DNA from: an uncultured Lachnospiraceae bacterium
Lineage (GTDB): Bacteria; Bacillota; Clostridia; Lachnospirales; Lachnospiraceae
Direction of reading: 5' to 3'
NCBI GenBank assembly: GCA_947175845.1
Contig: CAMWOK010000029.1
Location: forward strand, 1 to 16,153
Length of the DNA stretch: 16,153 bases
Translations under genes and position numbers: made by a program
The notes under the pieces: model-generated
Told to the model about the DNA's origin: nothing
What the model saw: only the letters and a program-made list of their open reading frames with translations
Databases searched by the model: none
Part shown: piece after piece, positions 8,016 to 15,135 of the stretch
Layout: every line of letters starts with the position of its first letter
Numbering within the stretch: the first letter of the stretch is position 1

Positions 8016-8456
8016 ATGGATTTTTTTAACAGAGTTGGTTCTACTATTTCGAACAGGAGCAGGGACGTCGCAAGAAAGGCGAAGGAACTCGCTGAGATTT
8101 CCAGCCTGAACGGACAGATAAGCACTCAGGAGAATATCATTGAAAAGCTCTGCCTCGAGATCGGGAAAACGGTCTACGAAAAGCGGGATGCATTCCCGGA
8201 CGACGTACTCGCACAAAAGTACACTGCAGTGACAAACGCATACGCCGAGATCGAACACCTGAAAACCAGAATCATCTATGCAAAGGGCGCAAAACAGTGC
8301 CCGGGCTGCAAGAGCGAAGTCGCACTGGACTGCACATTCTGCCCGGACTGCGGTGCCGCGGTGCCAACGCCCGAGCCGGAGCCCTATGTGGAGACGATCG
8401 AGATCCCACCGGACAGTGTCATCTACTACTCAAACCAGGATTCCAATACCCCCTGA
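8016..8456 (+). CDS. Small coiled-coil/zinc-ribbon protein
   Basis: Protein of 146 residues with no signal peptide or membrane segment. Residues about 15-90 are helical and coiled-coil-like, starting MDFFNRVG and continuing with RKAKELAEISSLNGQISTQE. A zinc ribbon follows with CPGC (95-98) and CPDC (109-112), the four cysteines expected to hold one zinc ion. The tail is acidic and proline-rich (PEPEPYVETIEIPPD). Many Clostridia encode small proteins of this layout with no assigned function, and I do not give one. The ATG at 8016 has a near-perfect AAGGAGG site. It is the only plus-strand gene here, divergent from the DUF4422 gene and convergent with metQ. Its TGA stop is the first base triplet of the terminator hairpin. 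Confidence 0.85.
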   Translation: MDFFNRVGSTISNRSRDVARKAKELAEISSLNGQISTQENIIEKLCLEIGKTVYEKRDAFPDDVLAQKYTAVTNAYAEIEHLKTRIIYAKGAKQCPGCKSEVALDCTFCPDCGAAVPTPEPEPYVETIEIPPDSVIYYSNQDSNTP

Positions 8457-8502
8457 CATGCAAAACAGCCCTGTCAGCTTTGACGGGCTGTTTTGCATGT
8501 CA
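8454..8502. terminator. Bidirectional hairpin terminator between zinc-ribbon gene and metQ
   Basis: A perfect 18-bp inverted repeat: TGACATGCAAAACAGCCC (8454-8471) against its complement at 8485-8502. A further GTCA/TGAC stem (8473-8476 with 8481-8484) closes a GCTT loop. The core CAGCCC...GGGCTG is preceded by AAAA and followed by TTTT on either strand, so it can work for both converging genes. The U-run is short (four), making it weaker than a textbook terminator. The left arm begins with the stop codon of the zinc-ribbon gene. Confidence 0.7.
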
Positions 8503-8617
8503 TCCGGATATATTATCATCAATCGCTGCAGCGTCCACTACAGCTCGATCGTCCGCCTTGCACAGGAAGATTTGTCCTACGCAATCTACCGCACTATTTA
8601 ACCGCCGGAGTAACAAT
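8503..8617. other. Unassigned intergenic stretch downstream of metQ
   Basis: No credible gene. Contents seen: the palindrome CGCTGCAGCG (8524-8533), and a stem-loop at 8560-8582. On the minus strand the latter forms GCGTAGGA / TCCTGTGC with two G-U wobbles around a 7-nt loop; on the plus strand the same positions mismatch. If it is an RNA structure, it belongs to the 3' end of the metNIQ transcript. The right copy of the 13-nt repeat (8497-8509) overlaps its left edge. Confidence 0.35.
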
Positions 8618-9430
8618 TTATTTGTAGGGAATCACGCCCCCGTCGTATGTCTGATCGATATACGTCTTAACTGTATCCGACTTGAGCGCCTCGACGAGCG
8701 CCTGAATCTTCTCAGCGTTCTCGTTCCCCTCCTTCACCGCGACGACGTTGACGTAGGTCGATGCCGCCTCGGAATCCGCGCTCTCGTATGCCAGCGCGTT
8801 CTCCGACACCTTGAATCCCGCCTGCATTGCATAGTTGCCGTTCATGATGCCAAACGAGACATCCTGCAGTGTTCTTGGAATCTGCGCCGCCTCAAGCTCC
8901 ACAATCTCAATGTTGTGCGGATTGTCCACGATATCCAGCTTTGTCGCGGCAAGGCCGACGCCGTCCTTGAGTGTGATAAAGCCGTTGTCCTGCAAGAGCA
9001 GCAGGGCGCGCGCCTCGTTGGTCGTGTCGTTTGGAACGGCGATTGTCGCGCCGTCCATATCGCTCAGGTCAGACTTGCTTCCCGGATAGAGTCCGAACGG
9101 CTCATAGTGGATGCCGCCCGCGTTCACCAGATGGGTTCCCTTCTCCTCGTTGAAGCTGTCCAGATACGGGATATGCTGGAAGTAGTTCGCGTCAAAATCC
9201 CCCGCTTCCACCACGTTGTTTGGCTGCACATAGTCCTCAAACACCTTGACTTCGAGCGTGTATCCTTTCTCTTCGAGAATCGGCTTTGCCTGCTCGAGAA
9301 TCTCGGCGTGCGGAACGGCCGACGCCGCCACCCTGATCGTCTTGTCTCCTGCGCTGCCGCCTGCGCACCCCGTCAGCAGCCCCAATGTCAGCGCGGCTGC
9401 GCCAATCACTCTCCACACTCTTTTTTTCAT
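8618..9430 (-). CDS. metQ: Methionine ABC transporter substrate-binding lipoprotein (MetQ/NlpA family)
   Basis: Extracytoplasmic receptor that binds methionine and delivers it to the MetNI transporter. The 270-residue protein has a signal ending LLTGC (lipidated Cys22), a Gly/Ser linker and the NlpA/MetQ fold. Family signatures include IRVAASAVPHAEIL, EVKVFEDYVQPN, DANYFQHIPYLDSF, IAVPNDTTNEARALLLLQ, NYAMQAGF and the ending IDQTYDGGVIPYK. The ATG at 9430 gives the canonical MKKRVW start, with GGAGG 9 nt upstream. It is the last gene of metN-metI-metQ, 25 nt after metI, and is followed by the hairpin at 8454-8502. The ligand could be D-/L-methionine or a related compound such as the sulfoxide; sequence alone does not decide. 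Confidence 0.95.
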   Translation of the reverse strand: MKKRVWRVIGAAALTLGLLTGCAGGSAGDKTIRVAASAVPHAEILEQAKPILEEKGYTLEVKVFEDYVQPNNVVEAGDFDANYFQHIPYLDSFNEEKGTHLVNAGGIHYEPFGLYPGSKSDLSDMDGATIAVPNDTTNEARALLLLQDNGFITLKDGVGLAATKLDIVDNPHNIEIVELEAAQIPRTLQDVSFGIMNGNYAMQAGFKVSENALAYESADSEAASTYVNVVAVKEGNENAEKIQALVEALKSDTVKTYIDQTYDGGVIPYK

Positions 9431-9455
9431 AATGATTTTCCTCCTCACAATCGTT

Positions 9456-10160
9456 TTAATTCCGCACTCTCCGGTCAAGCTTTCTTGAGAGCCGGATTCC
9501 TGCCCACTGCATTACCTGCACCAACAGCACCAGCAGTATGACGGTCACCCACATGATATCCTGCTGATAGCGGTGATATCCATACCGGATTGCGATATCC
9601 CCGAGGCCGCCGCCGCCCACGGTTCCGGCCATGGCAGAGTACCCCAGTATGGTTCCAAGCACGATGGTTGCGCCGACAATCAGCGACGAGCGCGCTTCCA
9701 CCAGCATCACCTTCGCGACGATATACCCGGTGCCCGCCCCCATGCTCTGTGCCGCCTCAATGACGCCCCGGTCGACTTCCAGCAGGGATGACTCCACCAT
9801 TCTGGCGATGAACGGTCCCGCCGCCAGCACCAGCGGTACAATCGTCGCCGTCGGTCCATAGCTTTTTCCCACAATCGCCCGCGTGACCGGAATGACCAGG
9901 ATCAGCAGAATTAAAAAGGGGATGCTCCGCACAATATTCGCGACGATATCCAGGCATTTATAGATAATTCTGTTCGGCCGCAGGCCGTCGTCCGCCGTGA
10001 CGACGAGCGCGATTCCCATGGGAAGTCCTATCAGATAGGCTGCGATCGTCGACACCAGCGTCATGTACAGAGTCACGAGCGTCCCCTCCGCCAGCATTGC
10101 AACGACTGTATTTCCGATGCTCGCGCCGGTTGACAGCGCCTGAAAAAACTCACTCAACAT
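9456..10160 (-). CDS. metI: Methionine ABC transporter permease
   Basis: Inner-membrane permease of 234 residues that forms the MetNI translocation pore. About five membrane helices are visible. The cytoplasmic coupling loop that docks on MetN reads GVIEAAQSMGAGTGY, the EAA motif of this family. Near the end, AMAGTVGGGGLGDIAIRYGY is characteristic of MetI. The ATG at 10160 lies inside the end of metN (11-nt overlap) with a strong GGAGGAGG site 9 nt upstream, so translation is probably coupled to metN. A TTG at 10181 is in frame but would place the start before that ribosome site. Confidence 0.95.
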   Translation of the reverse strand: MLSEFFQALSTGASIGNTVVAMLAEGTLVTLYMTLVSTIAAYLIGLPMGIALVVTADDGLRPNRIIYKCLDIVANIVRSIPFLILLILVIPVTRAIVGKSYGPTATIVPLVLAAGPFIARMVESSLLEVDRGVIEAAQSMGAGTGYIVAKVMLVEARSSLIVGATIVLGTILGYSAMAGTVGGGGLGDIAIRYGYHRYQQDIMWVTVILLVLLVQVMQWAGIRLSRKLDRRVRN

Positions 10161-11160
10161 AGTCTTCCACCTCCTCCACAATCAGCCGTCTATCCCGCAG
10201 ATACTGAATCATCCTATCCGCGTCAGCCCGCTCCTGCGGCAGCTGCAAAATCATCTGTCCGTGCGCAATGCCGCCGATATCGCTGGTGTCCGCCTTGAGG
10301 ATGTTGACCACGGCCTTGCACTCGAGTATCATGTTGGCGATCACCGGCTCAAACGATGAGTTTTCCTGAAAGACAATGCGGATACACCGCCTGCTCGTCA
10401 TCCGCTCCACGCGCGGATTGACCATATACACCAGCTTCTTTGCCGCCGACGATTTGGGCTGCTCAAACACCTCCGTGACGGTGCCGCTCTCGGCGAGCAC
10501 GCCGTTGTCAATGATCGCGACGTGGGAGCAGATCTCCTGCACGACAGACATCTCGTGCGTGATGATCACAATTGTGATGCCGAACTCTCTGTTGATCTGC
10601 TGCAGCAGTTTTAAAATGGACTTGGTCGTGGTCGGGTCCAGCGCGCTGGTCGCCTCGTCGCAGAGCAGAATCTTAGGATTGTTCGCCAGCGCACGCGCGA
10701 TTGCCACGCGCTGCTTCTGCCCGCCGGAGAGCTGCGCGGGATAACTCTTTGCCTTGTCGCCAAGTCCCACGACCTCTAAGAGCTCGAGCGCGCGCTTCCT
10801 GGCATCCTTTTTCTTCACGCCCGCAATTTCCATGGGAACACAGACATTGTCCAGCACGCTGCGCTGCATCAGCAGGTTAAAATGCTGAAAGATCATCGCG
10901 ATTTCAGTCCTTATTTTTCTAAGCTCCCGCTCCGACATTGCAGACAGATCCTTATTTTCGATGAGCACTGTGCCGGATGTAGGCTTTTCCAGATAGTTCA
11001 GGCACCGCACCAGCGTCGATTTGCCCGCGCCGCTCATGCCGATAATTCCGCAGATATCCCCCTTTTCGATATCGAGCGTGATTCCCTTTAAAGCTTCCAC
11101 CTGATTGTCTCTGCCGCGAAATGTCTTCGACACCTTCTGTATCTGTATGATTGGTTCCAT
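10150..11160 (-). CDS. metN: Methionine ABC transporter ATP-binding protein with NIL domain
   Basis: Cytoplasmic ATPase of 336 residues that powers methionine uptake. The ATPase domain has Walker A GMSGAGKST (41-49), Q-loop Q92, signature LSGGQ (144-148), Walker B ILLCDE (164-169) and switch His202. The C-terminal NIL domain (about 260-335; GGIAHGQMILQLP) binds methionine in studied homologues and shuts transport off when internal methionine is high. This length with an NIL domain separates MetN from ordinary amino-acid ATPases. The ATG at 11160 has AAGGAG 5 nt upstream. It is the first gene of metNIQ, behind a strong predicted promoter; a LysR-type regulator lies upstream in the same direction. 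Confidence 0.96.
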   Translation of the reverse strand: MEPIIQIQKVSKTFRGRDNQVEALKGITLDIEKGDICGIIGMSGAGKSTLVRCLNYLEKPTSGTVLIENKDLSAMSERELRKIRTEIAMIFQHFNLLMQRSVLDNVCVPMEIAGVKKKDARKRALELLEVVGLGDKAKSYPAQLSGGQKQRVAIARALANNPKILLCDEATSALDPTTTKSILKLLQQINREFGITIVIITHEMSVVQEICSHVAIIDNGVLAESGTVTEVFEQPKSSAAKKLVYMVNPRVERMTSRRCIRIVFQENSSFEPVIANMILECKAVVNILKADTSDIGGIAHGQMILQLPQERADADRMIQYLRDRRLIVEEVEDYVE

Positions 11161-11222
11161 AACCGCTCCTTCCTGCAGGCTGTTTCAAGTTCACCTGCAC
11201 GTGCGGTTTCTTCGAGACAGCT

Positions 11223-11238
11223 GCTGATTTGCATGTCA
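11223..11238. repeat. 16-nt motif at the metN transcription start, also at the metQ terminator
   Basis: On the minus strand TGACATGCAAATCAGC; the hairpin beyond metQ carries TGACATGCAAAACAGC (8487-8502), a single difference in 16. The shorter core GACATGCAAA also appears at 11321-11330 on the minus strand, above the promoter. The element therefore marks both ends of the metNIQ operon. Confidence 0.4.
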
Positions 11239-11240
11239 CA

Positions 11241-11269
11241 AGTATAGCGTTTCACATCTTGTTTGTCTA
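11241..11269 (-). promoter_or_regulatory. metNIQ promoter
   Basis: On the minus strand, -35 TAGACA (11264-11269), a 17-nt spacer and -10 TATACT (11241-11246), each matching five of six consensus bases. The predicted start is near 11234, giving a leader of about 75 nt. That leader holds only a weak GCAGG/CCTGC hairpin and no SAM riboswitch or T-box that I can recognise. Confidence 0.7.
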
Positions 11270-11273
11270 ATGC

Positions 11274-11317
11274 AAAAAAACTACCACGGCTTATAGTTCC
11301 AGACTATAACCGTGGTA
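11274..11317 (-). terminator. Rho-independent terminator of the LysR gene
   Basis: Stem of TACCACGG/CCGTGGTA (11282-11289 with 11310-11317) plus TTATAGT/ACTATAA (11291-11297 with 11303-11309). There is one bulged base at 11290 and a 5-nt loop. On the minus strand it is followed by seven Ts (11274-11280). It lies about 50 nt beyond the LysR stop codon and ends just before the metN -35. Confidence 0.8.
11291..11309. promoter_or_regulatory. Candidate LysR-type operator upstream of metN
   Basis: Perfect inverted repeat TTATAGT-N5-ACTATAA, containing ATAG-N7-CTAT, the kind of dyad bound by LysR-type regulators such as OxyR and CysB relatives. Its centre (11300) is about 66 nt upstream of the predicted metN start at 11234; family members usually bind near -65. 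It is also the upper stem of the terminator, so the symmetry may serve only RNA folding. Confidence 0.4.
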
Positions 11318-11369
11318 TCATTTGCATGTCCTGTTTTTCTGACAAATTTTTTCAATGCGCTGTGCGCCC

Positions 11370-12281
11370 TCACATCATGGCCTTCTCGCGGAACTTTGCG
11401 AGCGCCGCGATATACGTCTGGCCGATCTTGCTGATGTGGGCATCTTTTCCCGCGATATAACCAATCGTCATCTTCTCGTCGGAATTTAATTTGACCGCCA
11501 CATAGTCCGAGCCGTTGAGCTCCTCGCAGATGATCCCGGAGCAGATGGTGTACCCGTTGATTCCCACCATCAGATTCAGCAGCGTCGCCCTGTCGCTGGT
11601 CTTGATCAGCTGCTTGTAGGGCAGGGTGCTCAGCACCTCCTCCGCGAAATAGAACGAGTTGTGGGACCCCTGTGCAAAGGACAGGCAGGGAAACTCCATA
11701 AGTTCCTCCAACTCAATCTGTTTTCGCCCGGCCAGCGGATGACCTATCCACATGTACGCGTACAGCCCGCAGTCAAAGAGCGGGTGAAACGCAAGATTGT
11801 ACTCCGCAAACAGCTTTCCCAGGATTTTCTCGTTAAAGGAATTTAAGTACAGGACACCCAGCTCGGATTTGCGGTTTCTGACATTTTCTATGACTGTGTT
11901 CGTCGTATCCTCGTACACCCCGAACTCATAGGTGTCCATCCCATACTGTTTGATCGTCTCAATAAAGGCGTCCACCGCAAAGGTGTAATGCTGCATGGAC
12001 ACGCTGAATTTCTTCTTGGCATTCTTTCTGCTGATATACTTTGCGTCGAGCAGCTCGTACTGCTCGAGCACCTGCCGGGCGTATCCGATAAACTCTTCCC
12101 CCTCTGTCGTCAGGGAAATTCCGGTTCTGGTCTTGTTGAATATCTCAATGCCGATCTCCTTCTCGAGGGTGCCAATCGCATTGGAAAGACTCGGCTGTGA
12201 TATGAACAGCTTCTTTGATGCCTCATTCAGGGAGTTCTCCCGCGCGGCGCACACCGCATACTTTAGCTGCATCAGCGTCAT
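11370..12281 (-). CDS. LysR-family transcriptional regulator
   Basis: Transcription factor of 303 residues. The N-terminal winged helix-turn-helix (about 3-62) has LKYAVCAARENSLNEASKKL, FISQPSLSNAIGTLEKEIG and LTTEGEEF, all typical of LysR. The rest is the periplasmic-binding-like effector domain (about 90-295). The ATG at 12281 has GAGGAG 8 nt upstream; an in-frame GTG at 12290 overlaps the spacing region. The stop is followed by a strong terminator, and metN begins about 210 nt downstream. That position and a suitable dyad near the metN promoter suggest it regulates metNIQ, possibly in response to a methionine or cysteine intermediate. Its start is only 23 nt after the M18 aminopeptidase gene, so it is likely on that transcript. 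Confidence 0.93.
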   Translation of the reverse strand: MTLMQLKYAVCAARENSLNEASKKLFISQPSLSNAIGTLEKEIGIEIFNKTRTGISLTTEGEEFIGYARQVLEQYELLDAKYISRKNAKKKFSVSMQHYTFAVDAFIETIKQYGMDTYEFGVYEDTTNTVIENVRNRKSELGVLYLNSFNEKILGKLFAEYNLAFHPLFDCGLYAYMWIGHPLAGRKQIELEELMEFPCLSFAQGSHNSFYFAEEVLSTLPYKQLIKTSDRATLLNLMVGINGYTICSGIICEELNGSDYVAVKLNSDEKMTIGYIAGKDAHISKIGQTYIAALAKFREKAMM

Positions 12282-12304
12282 TGCCGTCACTCCTCACAGG
12301 CAGC

Positions 12305-13705
12305 TTAAGCCCTTAAAAATGCAGTGTAGCCCCGCACCGCCTCATACACGTCCGCCTTGCTGACAACCTCGTACGGCGCGTGCATGTTCAGCACGGACAC
12401 GCCGCTGTCAATCACGTTCATGCCATACTTTGCCAGAATATGCGCGATTGTTCCGCCGCCGCCCACATCGACTTTGCCCAGCTCTGAGAACTGGTACATC
12501 ACCTCGGCGTCGTCCATGATTTTGCGGATCTCTGCCACATACTCGGCGTTGGCGTCACTCGAACCGCTCTTTCCGCGCGAACCAGTGTACTTGTTGAAGG
12601 AGAGTCCCTTTGCCAGAAACGCCGCATTGTTCTTCTCAAAGGCTGATGCGTACAGCGGATCATAGCCTGCGCTCACATCCGACGAGAGCATTTTGGAGTT
12701 TGCCAGCGCGCGGCGCACAAGAAGCTGTGAATCCCGCTCTGTGGCTGCGACAAGCTCCGCCACGGCATTCTCAAAAAAGTACGAGGTCATACCGGTTGCG
12801 CCTGCGCTGCCGATCTCCTCCTTGTCCACCAGGATACAGCACAGCGCGGAGTCCGTAATTTCGTCCGCCATGTCGAGCTGCGCGAAGACGGATGTGAATG
12901 CGCACACCCTGTCGTCGTGGCCGTACGCGAGTATCATGCTCCTGTCAAATCCAAGGTCCCTCGCCTTTCCCGCAGGAACAATCTCAAGCTCTGCAGAGAG
13001 AAAATCCTCCTCCTCAACACCGTAAGTATCTGCGAGAATCTTTAGGATGTTCGCCTTGAGCGCCTCCTTCTCCTCCTTCTCAAGCTCCTCTTCCTGCTCG
13101 AGCGGGCAGTTTCCGATCAGCAGATCGAGATTTTCGCCTGTCACGACCTCCGACGCCTTCTTCGTCATCTGCTCCCCTGCAAGATGCACCAGCAGATCGG
13201 TGATGACAAACACCGGGTCCTCATCCTTCTCACCGATATTGACTGTGACTGTCGTTCCATCCCGCTTCACAATCACGCCGTGGAGCGCAAGGGGAACTGC
13301 GGTCCACTGGTACTTCTTGATGCCGCCGTAATAGTGTGTGTCAAGATATGCGAACCCATCCTTCTCATACAGCGGATTCGGTTTCACGTCGATGCGCGGA
13401 GAGTCGATATGTGCGCCGAGAATGCGCATTCCCTCGGACAGCGGTTTCCTTCCGAGCTGGAACAGCGCGATGCTCTTGTCCATCTGCACTGCGTAGAGCT
13501 TGTCGCCGGCCTTGAGCGCCTCCCCCTGTGCAATTGCGCCGCGCAGTTCGCGGTAGCCTTTTTTCTCCGCCATCTCCACGATGATCGACACGCACTCGCG
13601 CTCTGTCTTGCCGTTGTCGAGACAGTCTTTGTAGCGTTCACAGACCTCCTGCACCTTCGCGCAGTCCTCGTCTGTGTAGTTCAGCCATAAATTGTCTTTT
13701 TTCAT
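12305..13705 (-). CDS. M18-family metallo-aminopeptidase
   Basis: Cytoplasmic zinc aminopeptidase of 466 residues that removes N-terminal (often acidic) residues from peptides; it is a normal length for the clostridial branch. The metal and catalytic residues sit in family motifs: His99 in GAHIDSPR, Asp264 in YGHDDRV, Glu296/Glu297 in DKEEIGS, Asp343 in SSDVSAGYDP and His442 in NMHAPYE. DTHYYGGIKKYQW (122-134) is also typical. Clostridial members are often annotated apeA or as M18 aminopeptidase 1 or 2; I leave the symbol blank. The ATG at 13705 has AAGGAGG 5 nt upstream. It lies 17 nt after the chemotaxis receptor gene and 23 nt before the LysR gene, suggesting one operon. Its peptide products would add to the amino-acid pool that MetNIQ also feeds, but that link is inference. 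Confidence 0.94.
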   Translation of the reverse strand: MKKDNLWLNYTDEDCAKVQEVCERYKDCLDNGKTERECVSIIVEMAEKKGYRELRGAIAQGEALKAGDKLYAVQMDKSIALFQLGRKPLSEGMRILGAHIDSPRIDVKPNPLYEKDGFAYLDTHYYGGIKKYQWTAVPLALHGVIVKRDGTTVTVNIGEKDEDPVFVITDLLVHLAGEQMTKKASEVVTGENLDLLIGNCPLEQEEELEKEEKEALKANILKILADTYGVEEEDFLSAELEIVPAGKARDLGFDRSMILAYGHDDRVCAFTSVFAQLDMADEITDSALCCILVDKEEIGSAGATGMTSYFFENAVAELVAATERDSQLLVRRALANSKMLSSDVSAGYDPLYASAFEKNNAAFLAKGLSFNKYTGSRGKSGSSDANAEYVAEIRKIMDDAEVMYQFSELGKVDVGGGGTIAHILAKYGMNVIDSGVSVLNMHAPYEVVSKADVYEAVRGYTAFLRA

Positions 13706-13722
13706 AATATCCTCCTTAAATT

Positions 13723-15069
13723 TTAATATGTAAATTTGCCTGCCTGCTCCGCCAGCTCTGCCGCCAGTGCAGAAAGATTCTGTGCCATACCTGTGATGTT
13801 TGCGATAAAACTGTCCTGTGTCTCCACCGCCGCAAGGACTTCCTCGCTGCCGGCTGCGTTCTCCTCGGACGCCGCCGATATTCCGTCGATCATCTCAACG
13901 ATTATCTGCTTGCTGCCGGTCATGTTCGTGCTCGACTCATACAGGGTTTTGACACTCGACTGCACGCTCTCGAGACACTGTTCTATCTGTACAAAGTTCT
14001 CCTTCGTGTCCCCCACACTGCTCTCCTGCTCCTGAAAAATCCGCTCCATGCTCTCCATGTTTCTGGTCGCGTCCGCGGTCTTCTCGAGAAGCTCCTGTAT
14101 GATGATTCCTATCTCGTTTGTCAGGCCGTTGGTCTCCTCTGCTAGGCTGCGAATCTCCTCCGCCACGACCGCAAATCCCCTGCCCGCATCGCCTGCGCGC
14201 GCCGCCTCGATCGCCGCATTCAGGGAGAGCAGGTTGGTCTGGTCCGCAATGTCGTTAATCTTCTGGCTTGTGGCCTCGATCTTCTGCGCCTGCTCATTGT
14301 TCTGCTGCATGGCTTCCCGCACAATGGCGATGCTCTCGCGGCTTTTGGCCGTCTTTTCCATCAGGTCCCTGATGGCTGCAAGCCCGCTGTCTTTGACGCG
14401 GTCCATCTCGTTGGCATTGCCCCTGAGATTCTCCGTGTCCGCGATATTCTGCACAATCAGCCCGTCTAACTTTGCCACCTCGTTCGCGCTGGTGGTCGCA
14501 TCCCCCGCCTGCGACATGGCCGCGTTGCTGAGGTCGTTCATCGTGGTGCTGATCTCGTCGGATGAGCGCTTAATCTGCGTCGTGTGCTCCGCCAGCGCGC
14601 CCGCACTGTCAGAGAGTGCACCCGCAGACTGGGCGATCTGCTGCACGATCTCGCGCAGATTGTCATACATCATCATAATATTTCTGCTGATGCTCCCGAT
14701 CTCATCCTTGCGTGTCCGCATGGCGCGGACACCGGGCATATCGCCCTCTGTCAGGTCGTACCGGGCGATTCTGTGGATTTCAGCCACCGCTCTCTTGAGC
14801 GGTCTGACCAGCAGAACCTCCATGAGCACAGCCAGTATTAACAGTGCGATAACCCCCACCGTGAAACTCACTCCGGTCACGGTCATGACTGTCTGCCCGA
14901 TCTCCGCGCGCGCCTCCGCCATGGTGATCCCGGCAACCCGGACGACTTCCCTCTCCATCATCTTGCAGGCTATCACATTGTTGATGGAAAAGGCAATGAT
15001 AAGTACAATGAACATTAAAACACTGATGGTCACTATAATGGAAATTTTCTTGTATTGTTTGTTTTCCAT
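13723..15069 (-). CDS. Methyl-accepting chemotaxis protein lacking a ligand-binding domain
   Basis: Membrane receptor of 448 residues that should control the CheA kinase. TM1 (about 9-36) and TM2 (about 66-88) are separated by only about 29 residues, too short for a Cache or four-helix sensor. HAMP (about 89-141) follows. The long coiled-coil signalling domain has the hairpin tip at about 277-305: IADQTNLLSLNAAIEAARAG and GRGFAVVAEEIRSLAEET. The end, NLSALAAELAEQAGKFTY, is ordinary, with no CheR-binding pentapeptide visible. The ATG at 15069 is 9 nt from AGGGGG; a GTG at 15075 is too close to that site. It is followed after 17 nt by the M18 aminopeptidase. It may sense through its membrane helices, a partner protein or cytoplasmic state. 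No other chemotaxis gene is in the window. Confidence 0.93.
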   Translation of the reverse strand: MENKQYKKISIIVTISVLMFIVLIIAFSINNVIACKMMEREVVRVAGITMAEARAEIGQTVMTVTGVSFTVGVIALLILAVLMEVLLVRPLKRAVAEIHRIARYDLTEGDMPGVRAMRTRKDEIGSISRNIMMMYDNLREIVQQIAQSAGALSDSAGALAEHTTQIKRSSDEISTTMNDLSNAAMSQAGDATTSANEVAKLDGLIVQNIADTENLRGNANEMDRVKDSGLAAIRDLMEKTAKSRESIAIVREAMQQNNEQAQKIEATSQKINDIADQTNLLSLNAAIEAARAGDAGRGFAVVAEEIRSLAEETNGLTNEIGIIIQELLEKTADATRNMESMERIFQEQESSVGDTKENFVQIEQCLESVQSSVKTLYESSTNMTGSKQIIVEMIDGISAASEENAAGSEEVLAAVETQDSFIANITGMAQNLSALAAELAEQAGKFTY

Positions 15070-15097
15070 ATACACGATCCCCCTGTAAAAAATTCAT

Positions 15098-15128
15098 ATA
15101 ATAAGAGTATAGTGTATTTTCCCGTCAA
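15098..15128 (-). promoter_or_regulatory. Candidate promoter for the chemotaxis receptor-M18-LysR genes
   Basis: On the minus strand, -35 TTGACG (15123-15128), a long 19-nt spacer and -10 TATTAT (15098-15103), within the 66-nt gap after the EamA stop. Another -10-like TATACT lies at 15106-15111, too close to that -35. No sigma-28 (flagellar) pattern was seen. Confidence 0.4.
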
Positions 15129-15135
15129 TTTCAAG

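Noticed and set aside
7912..8509. Insertion sequence or integron cassette around the zinc-ribbon gene
   Set aside because: Only a 13-nt direct repeat supports it; there is no transposase, integrase, attachment site or terminal inverted repeat.
8459..8602. Possible 47-residue protein starting within the terminator hairpin
   Set aside because: The start lies inside the stem, no ribosome site is visible, and the peptide shows no recognisable pattern.
8297..9541. Long open frame on the plus strand (about 414 codons)
   Set aside because: It runs opposite to metQ and overlaps the zinc-ribbon gene; the protein lacks recognisable domains and the frame reflects codon bias of the minus-strand gene.
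11161..11240. SAM riboswitch or T-box in the metN leader
   Set aside because: The leader is only about 75 nt, with a weak 5-bp stem, no conserved SAM-I-like junction, no T-box sequence and no terminator/antiterminator pair before metN.
14048..15088. Plus-strand open frame of about 346 codons opposite the chemotaxis receptor
   Set aside because: It is Ser/Ala-rich low-complexity sequence produced by the antisense of coiled-coil codons; the minus-strand receptor accounts for the region.
15070..15135. Sigma-28 flagellar promoter before the chemotaxis receptor
   Set aside because: No TAAA-N15-CCGATA-like pattern could be found; the sigma-A-like candidate fits better.
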